A DNA stretch of 6,799 nucleotides from Bacteroidales bacterium (GTDB taxonomy: Bacteria; Bacteroidota; Bacteroidia; Bacteroidales; UBA3663): positions 1-6,799 of the forward strand of contig JAGBQS010000193.1 of the NCBI GenBank assembly GCA_017632695.1, given 5' to 3'. The stretch's first letter is position 1, and each line of letters opens with the position of its first letter. This document shows positions 1 to 6,109 of the stretch, piece by piece. Below the pieces are notes generated by a model. The model saw only the letters and a list, made by a program, of their open reading frames with translations. It was not told the origin of the DNA and did no database searches. A program made the translations under genes and the position numbers.

Positions 1-758
1 AGACGATGGTGGCTCTGCACGATGCACGCGACGGATCCGTCATCTGGAAAAAGGTTGCCGACTCCGACAATGATATGGGCCGATGCCTGGTGGGCGACTT
101 CTTCCCCGAATACCCCGGCTGCGAGTTCTTCTACTATCAGGGCAACTACATCCAGCAGGACGGAACGGAAACCGACATCAATACCAAGGGACAGAAGGGC
201 GGCTGCGGGATGGCTGTCTGGTTCGACGGCTCGCTTTCCCGCCAGCTCATCGAGGACAACATCATTCAGAGTCCCAAGTACGGCCGCACTTTCACCATGT
301 ACCGCTACTCCGAAACGTTCATCAACGGCACCAAGTCGAACCCTTCGTGGTACGGCGATCTGTTCGGCGACTGGCGCGAGGAAATCATCGTGCCCGACAA
401 TACCCGTCTGCAGGACATCAAGATCTTCTCCACCTGGTATCCGACCACCCACAAGTTCCCCTGGCTCATGACCGATCACTGCTATTGGCTATCGGCCCTC
501 AACGAAAATATCGGCTACAACCAGCCTACCCATACGGGTTACTATCTGGGCTCAGACCTGCAGACCGATGCCGATGCCTGGGCCGAAGCTGCCAAAGTGC
601 AGAACCGCCGGCAGGAAACGGGAATCCGGGATGTCTTAAACGATAACCGGAGTGCGGCCAGCCAGGATGGCGTTATTTATGACCTTTTCGGCCGGCGTGT
701 CAGCGGGACCTACAAAGGAATCCTCATTCAGAACGGGAAGAAAGTATATAATAAGTAA
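1..758 (+). CDS. Rhamnogalacturonan lyase, family PL11 (3' part; start is upstream of window)
   Basis: PL11 enzymes cleave the rhamnose-galacturonate backbone of rhamnogalacturonan I by beta-elimination and are exported in Bacteroidota. The open frame continues to the window edge (first whole codon at 3), so the ATG at 6 is internal. Family members are about 600 residues, so roughly the first 350-400 are missing. Counting from that ATG, visible family features are a beta-propeller-like stretch with L-H-D-A-x-D-G near residue 5, the G-D-W-R-E-E motif at 121-126 and Y-N-Q-P-T-H-T-G-Y-Y-L-G at 171-182, a strong signature of the family's C-terminal end. Residues 225-250 form an extra tail (Y-D-L-F-G-R-R-V ... 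G-I-L-I-Q-N-G-K-K-V) resembling the C-terminal sorting-type tails of Prevotella and Bacteroides secreted proteins. The stop lies 3 nt before the next gene, indicating one transcript. Family assignment is firm; exo versus endo action cannot be judged. Confidence 0.88.
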   Translation, partial: TMVALHDARDGSVIWKKVADSDNDMGRCLVGDFFPEYPGCEFFYYQGNYIQQDGTETDINTKGQKGGCGMAVWFDGSLSRQLIEDNIIQSPKYGRTFTMYRYSETFINGTKSNPSWYGDLFGDWREEIIVPDNTRLQDIKIFSTWYPTTHKFPWLMTDHCYWLSALNENIGYNQPTHTGYYLGSDLQTDADAWAEAAKVQNRRQETGIRDVLNDNRSAASQDGVIYDLFGRRVSGTYKGILIQNGKKVYNK

Positions 759-761
759 GGT

Positions 762-3700
762 ATGAAGCAGATTGTTATATTTTTAATGCTTATGCTCGCA
801 GTAGGCGTACAGGCTGTAGAGCGTCAGAAGCTTAATTTCAACAGTGACTGGAAATTGCAGGTCGGCGATTTTGCCGAAGCCGCCAAGCCGGACTTCGATG
901 ATGCCTCATGGCAACAGGTAACGCTGCCATACGCCTTCAACGGCGATGAAGCCTTCCGCAAGGATATCGTCGATCTGACTGATACGGTCTGCTGGTACCG
1001 GAAAAAGTTCAGAGTGGAGAGCGGAGCGTTGAGCGAGAAGAAATTCTTCATCGAGTTCGAGGGCGTGCGTCAGGGAGCCGATGTGTTCCTGAACGGTCAG
1101 AAGGTGGGCTTCTCGGACAACGGCGTGATGGCTTTCGGCTTCGACCTTACTCCTTATATTAAAGAAGGAGAGAACCTGTTGGCTGTCCGTTGCGATAACT
1201 CGTGGGACTATCGCGACCGGACGCTCGACAGCCGCTACCAGTGGAACGATAAGAACTTCAACGCCAACTACGGCGGTCTGCCCAAGAACGTATATCTGCA
1301 CATTACCGGCAAGTTGTATCAGACGTTGCCCCTTTATTCTAATCTTGGGACAACGGGCACGTATGTCTATGCTACGGATTTCGATATTGCCCAGCATAAA
1401 GCCGTGATTCATGTGGAGAGCGAGGTTCGGAACGAGGATACCCGCCAACGTTCGTTCTTCCTGACCGTCGTTCTGAAAGATGCCGACGGGAACAAGGTAA
1501 CGGGCTTCAACGGTAGCGAACGGATCACCCTTCAGCCGGGCGAAACCGTTATCGCCAAGGCCGAAAAGGAAGTGACAGACTTGCATTTCTGGTCGTGGGG
1601 CTACGGCTACCTTTATACGGTCGAGACTTACCTGCGCAACAGCCTCGATGATGCCGGACAGGATCAGGTCATCACCCGCACGGGCTTCCGCAAGACCCGT
1701 TTCGGCGAAGGCAAGATCTGGCTGAACGACCGCGTGATGATGGTTCACGGCTATGCCCAGCGCACCTCGAACGAGTGGCCGGGCGTAGGTATCAGCGTGC
1801 CTGCCTGGCTGAGCGATTACTCGAACGGCCTCATGGTGAAATCGGGTGGAAACATGGTACGCTGGATGCACGTTACCCCGTGGAAGCAGGACATCGAGTC
1901 GTGCGACCGTGTGGGTCTGCCTCAGGCAATGCCAGCTGGCGATGCGGAGAAAGACGTGGAAGGTCCGCGCTGGCAGCAGCGTACGGGCGTGATGCGCGAT
2001 GCGATTGTCTATAACCGCAACAACCCCAGCATTCTTTTCTACGAATGCGGCAACGAGAGTATCAGCCGCGAACACATGCTCGAGATGAAAGCCATTCGCG
2101 ATAAGTTTGATCCTCACGGAGGACGCGCCATCGGCAGCCGCGAGATGCTCGACATCGACGAAGCCGAATACGGCGGCGAGATGCTCTACATCAACAAGAG
2201 CCACAAGCACCCCAGGTGGGCCATGGAATATTGCCGCGATGAGGGTTGGCGCAAGTACTGGGACGAACAGAGCTATCCTTTCCACAAGGAGGGCGACGGT
2301 CCGCTGTATCGGGGCAAACCGGCTCGGGAGTACAATCACAACATGGATGAGTTTGCGGTCGAGATGGTGCGTCGGTGGTACGACTATTGGCGCGAGCGTC
2401 CGGGAACCGGCACCCGCGTGTCCAGCGGCGGCGTGAAGATTGTGTTCAGCGATACCAACACCCATCACCGAGGCGAATCCAACTATCGGACTAGCGGTGT
2501 GACCGATGCGATGCGTATTCCCAAGGATGCCTTCTTTGTCCATCAGGTAATGTGGAACGGTTGGGTTGAACCCGAAAAACCGCAGACCTATATCGTGGGG
2601 CATTGGAATTACGGGGAAAGTGTAAAGAGTAAAGAGTATAGTGTAGAGGATAAAGAGATTGCCAAACCCGTTTATGTGGTATCAACAGCCGATGAGGTGG
2701 AACTGTTCCTGAACGGAAAATCTTTGGGCAAGGGTAAGCAGAGTTTCCGCTATCTGTTTACCTTCCAGAATGTAGCATACGAGCCGGGCGTACTGGAAGC
2801 GGTCGGTTCCGACGGAAGCCGGTACAAACTGGAAACCGCAGGTGCTCCCGCCCGGCTGAAGCTTACGGCTATCGCAAATCCCGAGGGAACCAAGGCCGAC
2901 GGAGCCGATATGGTACTCTTCGAGGTGGAGGTTCTCGACAAGGAAGGCCGACGCTGTCCGTTGGACGACCGTCTGATTCATTTCAGTCTGCAGGGCAATG
3001 CCACTTGGATAGGCGGTATTGCCACTCGGAACAATACACAGTTCCAGCAGCCCGACGAGAACCGTCCGGCAGGTCTGCTCGATGCAGCTGCCACCAAGAA
3101 TGTTTCGGATAACTATGTGGGCGCACTGTCGCTGCCCGTCGAATGCGGTGTGAACCGGGTGCTGGTGCGTACCACAAGGAAAGCCGGCAAAATACGTCTG
3201 ACAGCCTCCGCTGAGGGTCTGCGGTCGGCCAAAATCGAGGTGAAGACCGCCTTTGTGGATGCCAATCATTATCTGCCGCAATACTCGCTCAAGGGTTGGA
3301 TGGAGCGCGGCGAAACACCCGACGGAGTGTCGTACAGCGAGAAGGCCGAAGGCATCCGGATTGTCGGGGCAGAGGCCGGCTTCGACGGAGAACATGCCGT
3401 ACGGAGCTTCGACGATAACGAACTCTCCGAATGGAAAAACGACGGACGCCTCTCAACTGCCTGGATTACCTATCAGTTGGCGGAGAATACAGTGGTGGAC
3501 GATATCTGCCTGAAACTCACCGGCTGGCGTCTGCGCAGCTATCCGCTCGAGATCTATGCCGGTAAGGAACTGATTTGGCGGGGGGAGACCGAACGCAGTC
3601 TGGGATATATCCACCTGACCCCAACCCGGCGTGTTGAGTCAGACCGGATTACCATCCGTCTGAAGGGTGCCGGAAAGGATCAGGATGCCTTTGGCGGCAT

Positions 3701-3821
3701 CGTCGAGGTGGCCGAACCCGCTGCCGGCGAGCTCGACCTCTTCAAGGCCAAGAACGGGGGTGAGACAAAGAGCGAGTTACGGATTGTTGAGATAGAATTC
3801 ATTAAAAAGAGTAAAGAGTAA
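762..3821 (+). CDS. Glycoside hydrolase family 2, beta-galactosidase-like, multidomain, exported
   Basis: This 1019-residue enzyme probably releases beta-linked galactose or a related sugar from pectic side chains. The start at 762 is followed by a signal peptide (about residues 1-18, hydrophobic, ending V-Q-A), so it is exported. Domains in order: GH2 sugar-binding jelly roll (about 22-185), Ig-like GH2 domain (190-310), catalytic barrel (312-610), a DUF4982-like beta domain with V-E-L-F-L-N-G-K-S-L-G (636-690), a second Ig-like GH2 C-terminal domain (about 694-800), and an F5/8 type C (CBM32)-like domain (about 838-1012). The acid/base is most likely E432 in G-N-E-S. The nucleophile is most likely E489 in P-R-W-A-M-E-Y-C, which resembles the C-E-Y of LacZ. 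It lies 3 nt after the PL11 gene. Heptamer repeats occur within it at codons 82-93 and about 618-632, and its last four residues and stop are repeat-derived. Substrate is inferred: GH2 also covers beta-glucuronidases and mannosidases. Confidence 0.9.
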   Translation: MKQIVIFLMLMLAVGVQAVERQKLNFNSDWKLQVGDFAEAAKPDFDDASWQQVTLPYAFNGDEAFRKDIVDLTDTVCWYRKKFRVESGALSEKKFFIEFEGVRQGADVFLNGQKVGFSDNGVMAFGFDLTPYIKEGENLLAVRCDNSWDYRDRTLDSRYQWNDKNFNANYGGLPKNVYLHITGKLYQTLPLYSNLGTTGTYVYATDFDIAQHKAVIHVESEVRNEDTRQRSFFLTVVLKDADGNKVTGFNGSERITLQPGETVIAKAEKEVTDLHFWSWGYGYLYTVETYLRNSLDDAGQDQVITRTGFRKTRFGEGKIWLNDRVMMVHGYAQRTSNEWPGVGISVPAWLSDYSNGLMVKSGGNMVRWMHVTPWKQDIESCDRVGLPQAMPAGDAEKDVEGPRWQQRTGVMRDAIVYNRNNPSILFYECGNESISREHMLEMKAIRDKFDPHGGRAIGSREMLDIDEAEYGGEMLYINKSHKHPRWAMEYCRDEGWRKYWDEQSYPFHKEGDGPLYRGKPAREYNHNMDEFAVEMVRRWYDYWRERPGTGTRVSSGGVKIVFSDTNTHHRGESNYRTSGVTDAMRIPKDAFFVHQVMWNGWVEPEKPQTYIVGHWNYGESVKSKEYSVEDKEIAKPVYVVSTADEVELFLNGKSLGKGKQSFRYLFTFQNVAYEPGVLEAVGSDGSRYKLETAGAPARLKLTAIANPEGTKADGADMVLFEVEVLDKEGRRCPLDDRLIHFSLQGNATWIGGIATRNNTQFQQPDENRPAGLLDAAATKNVSDNYVGALSLPVECGVNRVLVRTTRKAGKIRLTASAEGLRSAKIEVKTAFVDANHYLPQYSLKGWMERGETPDGVSYSEKAEGIRIVGAEAGFDGEHAVRSFDDNELSEWKNDGRLSTAWITYQLAENTVVDDICLKLTGWRLRSYPLEIYAGKELIWRGETERSLGYIHLTPTRRVESDRITIRLKGAGKDQDAFGGIVEVAEPAAGELDLFKAKNGGETKSELRIVEIEFIKKSKE
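1006..1040 (+). repeat. Degenerate heptamer tract inside the GH2 gene (5 units, consensus about AGTNGAG)
   Basis: Five consecutive 7-nt blocks read AGTTCAG, AGTGGAG, AGCGGAG, CGTTGAG and CGAGAAG. All end in AG and most keep G at position 2. They encode roughly residues 82-93 of the GH2 protein (K-F-R-V-E-S-G-A-L-S-E-K), which falls in a surface loop between strands of the sugar-binding domain where length is usually free to vary. The tract resembles an older, diverged version of the clearer arrays at 2614-2655 and 3810-3851. Because the units are diverged, chance periodicity in coding DNA is a real alternative. Confidence 0.45.
2614..2655 (+). repeat. Heptamer minisatellite inside the GH2 coding sequence (6 units, AGTAAAG type)
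   Basis: Consecutive 7-nt blocks read GGGAAAG, TGTAAAG, AGTAAAG, AGTATAG, TGTAGAG and GATAAAG. The centre matches the AGTAAAG unit of the array at the end of the same gene. It is translated in frame as about S620-V-K-S-K-E-Y-S-V-E-D-K-E632, a charged, low-complexity linker between the catalytic barrel (ending W-N-Y-G) and the next beta domain. An unbroken AGTAAAG array would read S-V-K-S-K-E then TAA. Here the fourth unit carries T instead of A at 2639, making TAT (Tyr626) and keeping the frame open. Confidence 0.8.
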
Positions 3822-3851
3822 AGAGTAAAGAGTAAAGGGTAAAGAGTAATG
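3810..3851 (+). repeat. AGTAAAG heptamer array spanning the GH2 stop codon
   Basis: Four perfect AGTAAAG units (3810-3837) are followed by GGTAAAG (3838-3844) and AGTAATG (3845-3851). A looser block TAGAATG follows. The array begins within the last codons of the GH2 gene: it encodes the S-K-E end of K-K-S-K-E and supplies the TAA stop at 3819-3821. Because 7 is not a multiple of 3, an array of this unit in this orientation runs into TAA in every reading frame, so it also works as an all-frame translation stop. An inverted partial copy at 3875-3890 pairs with its end. Confidence 0.92.
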
Positions 3852-3896
3852 TAGAATGAAGGAGCAAGACCAAACTACATTACTCTTTACTATTTT
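3839..3896 (+). terminator. Perfect 16-bp hairpin after the GH2 gene, probable transcription terminator
   Basis: GTAAAGAGTAATGTAG at 3839-3854 is the exact reverse complement of CTACATTACTCTTTAC at 3875-3890, leaving a 20-nt loop. TATTTT follows directly at 3891-3896, a weak T tract. The position, 18 nt after the GH2 stop and before a separate promoter, suits a terminator for the PL11-GH2 operon. The left arm is made of the last heptamer units, so the hairpin seems to derive from a repeat plus an inverted copy. The stem is AT-rich and the T tract is interrupted, so termination may be leaky. Confidence 0.55.
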
Positions 3897-3986
3897 CGAG
3901 AAAGTACACCAAAAAGCAATATTTGCTACAACATTATCAGCTTTTGCGAAAAAATGGACCAAAAAACGGCAAATAAGGGAGCGGAA

Positions 3987-4019
3987 TTTTGGTAATGTCC
4001 CGCAAAAACCCTAATTTTG
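3987..4019 (+). promoter_or_regulatory. Bacteroidota-type promoter for the GH97 gene (TTTTG / TAATTTTG)
   Basis: TTTTG at 3987-3991 serves as the -33 element and TAATTTTG at 4012-4019 matches the TAnnTTTG -7 element completely. The 20 nt between TTG and TA fits the spacing known for the main Bacteroidota sigma factor. Transcription would start near 4024-4028, giving a leader of roughly 55-60 nt before the ATG at 4082. An imperfect inverted repeat brackets it (3967-3979 and 4009-4022), the right arm overlapping the -7 element, and could be an operator. Confidence 0.75.
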
Positions 4020-4081
4020 CCGTCACAAAAAGGAATTTACAGTAAATTACAAACTTTACATACCTTAATTCAATAAAAGAA

Positions 4082-5920
4082 ATGAGCAGGAAAATCATTC
4101 TGTTGCTGGCATTGGTAGCGTTGCCGATGTCCGTCTGGTCCCAAACAAAAGTTCAAACGGCAGTCACCTCGCCCGACCGTCACCTGAGTGTGTCGGTACA
4201 GGACGACGGAGTGACCGTATCCTGTAACGGAAAGCAAGCCTTGCAGTTGGCTCAGGTGGGCCTCGAAGGAAACAATGCAGCACCGGATTTCGTATTCAGC
4301 CAAAAAGAAAAGACCCGCTACACCATGCTTTCGGGCAAGCGCAGTAATTGCGTCAACGAGTACAACGAATACCGCTGGCCGATGGGTGAGGGGCAGTCGA
4401 TGGTGCTGCGCGTTTACAACAACGGCGTGGCTTTCCGCTACGAGTTTACCGACCTGAAAGGCCTGTTCCCGCAAGAGAAGACCGCCTATCGGATTCCCGA
4501 AGGAACACGTCGCTGGATGATGCAGTGGGGCGACGGTTCGGAAGGCCTGTTCCCCGAAACCACATCGTACAAGACCCCGGCCGGCTCCTCGTTCAGCGGC
4601 GTGTGGAAGACCCCCGAAGGATGGAACACCCGCTGGGGCTATCCCGCCTTGCTCCAGCCGCAGGACGATGTCTTTGTGCTGATCTCCGAAGCCAACATCG
4701 AGCGTCAGCAAAGTGCCTCCTGCCTCTTCAACAAGGGCGAGCTTTATCGGGTGGTGCCCGATGACAATCCCTCGAAGGTAGTGGGCAAATGGCACACCCC
4801 CTGGCGTGTGGCCATCGTCGGCAGTCTGGCCGATGTGGTGGAATCAACCCTCATTACCGATGTGAGCGAACCCTGTCAGCTGCAGGACACCCGATGGATT
4901 CAGCCTGGTGTGGTGTCGTGGGTCTATTGGGCATACAATCACGGCTCCAACGACTATAACATCATCCGCCAGTACGTTGATCTGGCCGTAGCCCTGAAGC
5001 TGCCGTACGTGCTCATCGATGCCGAATGGGACACCATGAAGGACGGCTACACCATCGAGGATGCCGTCCGCTACGCCAATCAGCAGGGCGTGAAGCCCAT
5101 GATCTGGTACAACTCGTCGGTAGGCTGGGTGGACGGTGCGCCCACACCCAAGTACCGCCTCAACAAGCCCGAAGACCGCGAGAAGGAATTTGCCTGGTGC
5201 GAAGAGATCGGTGTGGCAGGCGTGAAGATTGATTTCTTCTCGGGCGAGAACCTCAGGAACATGGATTTCTGTCTGGACCTGCTGGAAAGTGCCGCCCGTC
5301 ATCATCTGCTGGTTAACTTCCATGGGGCAACCGTTCCGCGCGGCTGGCAGCGTACCTGGCCCAACCTGCTTTCCACCGAGGGCGTTTACGGCGCCGAATG
5401 GTACAACAACGTGGGCACCTTCACCACTCAGGCAGCCTGCCACAATGCCACGCTGCCCTTCACGCGCAACGTGATCGGGCCGATGGACTATACCCCTTGC
5501 GCCTTCTCCGATTCCCAGCATCCGCACATCACCACCCACGCCCACGAGTTGGCGCTGACCGTCCTCTTCGAGAGCGGCTTGCAGCATCTGGCCGACCGTC
5601 CCGAAAGCTTCCTGGCACAGCCCGCCGAGGTGAAGCAGTTCCTGAGCGAGTTGCCGGCAGCCTGGGACGAGACCCGTTTTGTTTCCGGCTATCCGGGCAA
5701 GAGTGTCGTGCTGGCACGCCGTAGCGGCAAGACCTGGTATGTGGCAGGCATCAACGGCACCGACGAGCCGCAGACTTTGCTGCTGCCTATGCCGTTCGTC
5801 AAAGGTAAGCAGATCACACTCTTTGCCGACGGTGAGCCTTGGGACATCAGCACCCTCGGACAGAAGCCTGCCTCCATTCAGTGCAAGCCCCGCGGCGGTT
5901 TCATTCTGGTTATCCGCTAA
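4082..5920 (+). CDS. Glycoside hydrolase family 97, predicted retaining alpha-galactosidase, exported
   Basis: GH97 enzymes remove terminal alpha-linked glucose (inverting SusB type) or galactose (retaining BT1871 type). This 612-residue protein starts at 4082 with a clear signal peptide (about residues 1-20, cleavage near V-W-S/Q-T). The ATG follows an A/T-rich stretch with no Shine-Dalgarno site, as usual in this phylum. Layout: N-terminal beta-sandwich (about 27-265), catalytic barrel (about 275-520), small C-terminal beta domain (about 525-612). The barrel shows W-V-Y-W-A-Y near 279-284, L-I-D-A-E-W-D around 311-317, and V-K-I-D-F-F with D384 where retaining members carry the nucleophile. 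E433 in S-T-E-G-V-Y-G-A-E-W is the likely acid/base. An Asp in the K-(I/V)-D-F motif is the marker that separates retaining from inverting members. The gene has its own promoter, so it may be regulated apart from PL11-GH2. Family is certain; galactose specificity is inferred. Confidence 0.9.
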   Translation: MSRKIILLLALVALPMSVWSQTKVQTAVTSPDRHLSVSVQDDGVTVSCNGKQALQLAQVGLEGNNAAPDFVFSQKEKTRYTMLSGKRSNCVNEYNEYRWPMGEGQSMVLRVYNNGVAFRYEFTDLKGLFPQEKTAYRIPEGTRRWMMQWGDGSEGLFPETTSYKTPAGSSFSGVWKTPEGWNTRWGYPALLQPQDDVFVLISEANIERQQSASCLFNKGELYRVVPDDNPSKVVGKWHTPWRVAIVGSLADVVESTLITDVSEPCQLQDTRWIQPGVVSWVYWAYNHGSNDYNIIRQYVDLAVALKLPYVLIDAEWDTMKDGYTIEDAVRYANQQGVKPMIWYNSSVGWVDGAPTPKYRLNKPEDREKEFAWCEEIGVAGVKIDFFSGENLRNMDFCLDLLESAARHHLLVNFHGATVPRGWQRTWPNLLSTEGVYGAEWYNNVGTFTTQAACHNATLPFTRNVIGPMDYTPCAFSDSQHPHITTHAHELALTVLFESGLQHLADRPESFLAQPAEVKQFLSELPAAWDETRFVSGYPGKSVVLARRSGKTWYVAGINGTDEPQTLLLPMPFVKGKQITLFADGEPWDISTLGQKPASIQCKPRGGFILVIR

Positions 5921-5950
5921 TTTAGGAGTTATAGGAGTTAGCAGGAGTTA

Positions 5951-5967
5951 ACAGGCTTTCAGCCTGT
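5951..5967. other. Perfect 7-bp hairpin between two GGAGTTA copies
   Basis: ACAGGCT (5951-5957) and AGCCTGT (5961-5967) pair exactly around the 3-nt loop TTC. The hairpin sits directly between GGAGTTA copies at 5944-5950 and 5968-5974, giving the arrangement GGAGTTA, hairpin, GGAGTTA. No T run follows, so it is not a standard terminator. A short stable hairpin with flanking direct repeats is typical of REP-like elements; that identity is inference. Confidence 0.6.
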
Positions 5968-5993
5968 GGAGTTAACGGACGATACCACCTCTG

Positions 5994-6010
5994 GGACAAA
6001 TTATTTGTCC
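5994..6010. other. Second perfect 7-bp hairpin, overlapping a longer competing stem
   Basis: GGACAAA (5994-6000) and TTTGTCC (6004-6010) pair exactly around TTA. Its right arm shares GTCC (6007-6010) with the 13-bp stem formed by 5968-5980 and 6007-6019, so the two structures cannot form together. In RNA this would give two exclusive folds ahead of the GH115 gene. Whether this is functional or a by-product of repeat duplication is unknown. Confidence 0.5.
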
Positions 6011-6109
6011 GTTAACTCCCGCTATGCAGGCGAAACAAACGTCCGTTAACTCCCAATATCTCCCGTTAACACCTTTTTAAATAATATCGTCCATTAACTC
6101 CTAATATTT

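Larger units (their letters stand above)
5922..6104. repeat. Intergenic cluster of direct and inverted GGAGTTA repeats
   Basis: This covers nearly the whole gap between the GH97 and GH115 genes. GGAGTTA occurs on the + strand at 5925-5931, 5934-5940, 5944-5950 and 5968-5974. Its complement TAACTCC occurs at 6013-6019, 6047-6053 and 6095-6101. Longer matches: TTAGGAGTTA (5922-5931) pairs exactly with 6095-6104; GGAGTTAACGGAC (5968-5980) pairs exactly with 6007-6019; the 17 nt at 5968-5984 pair with 6085-6101 with one mismatch; GTCCGTTAACTCCC is directly repeated at 6007-6020 and 6041-6054. The whole therefore forms an outward inverted-repeat structure of about 183 nt with nested options. It could be a REP- or MITE-like non-coding element, a decayed minisatellite, or an RNA-level control element. 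No TAnnTTTG promoter was found here. Confidence 0.75.

Noticed and set aside
6..8. ATG at position 6 as the start of the first gene
   Set aside because: The frame is open to the window edge and the protein from this ATG lacks a signal peptide and most of the PL11 fold, so it is an internal methionine of a truncated gene.
906..2603. Long open frame of 565 codons on the minus strand opposite the GH2 gene
   Set aside because: It lies wholly antisense to a GH2 gene with clear domains and catalytic motifs. Its product shows no recognisable family and has the His/Ala/Val-rich make-up typical of an antisense shadow in GC-rich codons.
3810..3890. CRISPR array
   Set aside because: The repeats are 7 nt and contiguous with no spacers, and no cas genes are present; this is a minisatellite.
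3777..3962. Short minus-strand open frame of 61 codons across the heptamer array
   Set aside because: Its Leu/Phe/Ser/Thr-rich product is simply the complement of AGTAAAG repeats; no start signal or family was seen.
4844..5587. Minus-strand open frames opposite the GH97 gene (also 4070-4795)
   Set aside because: Both are antisense to a well-supported GH97 gene, have no signal peptide or known motif, and are explained by codon bias on the coding strand.
5951..5967. Hairpin after the GH97 gene as an intrinsic terminator
   Set aside because: The stem is perfect but no T tract follows; the next bases are another GGAGTTA copy, which fits a repeat element better.
6002..6007. TATTTG as a promoter -7 element for the GH115 gene
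   Set aside because: It lacks the two-base spacing of TAnnTTTG, has no TTTG about 20 nt upstream, and is explained as the loop and arm of the hairpin at 5994-6010.
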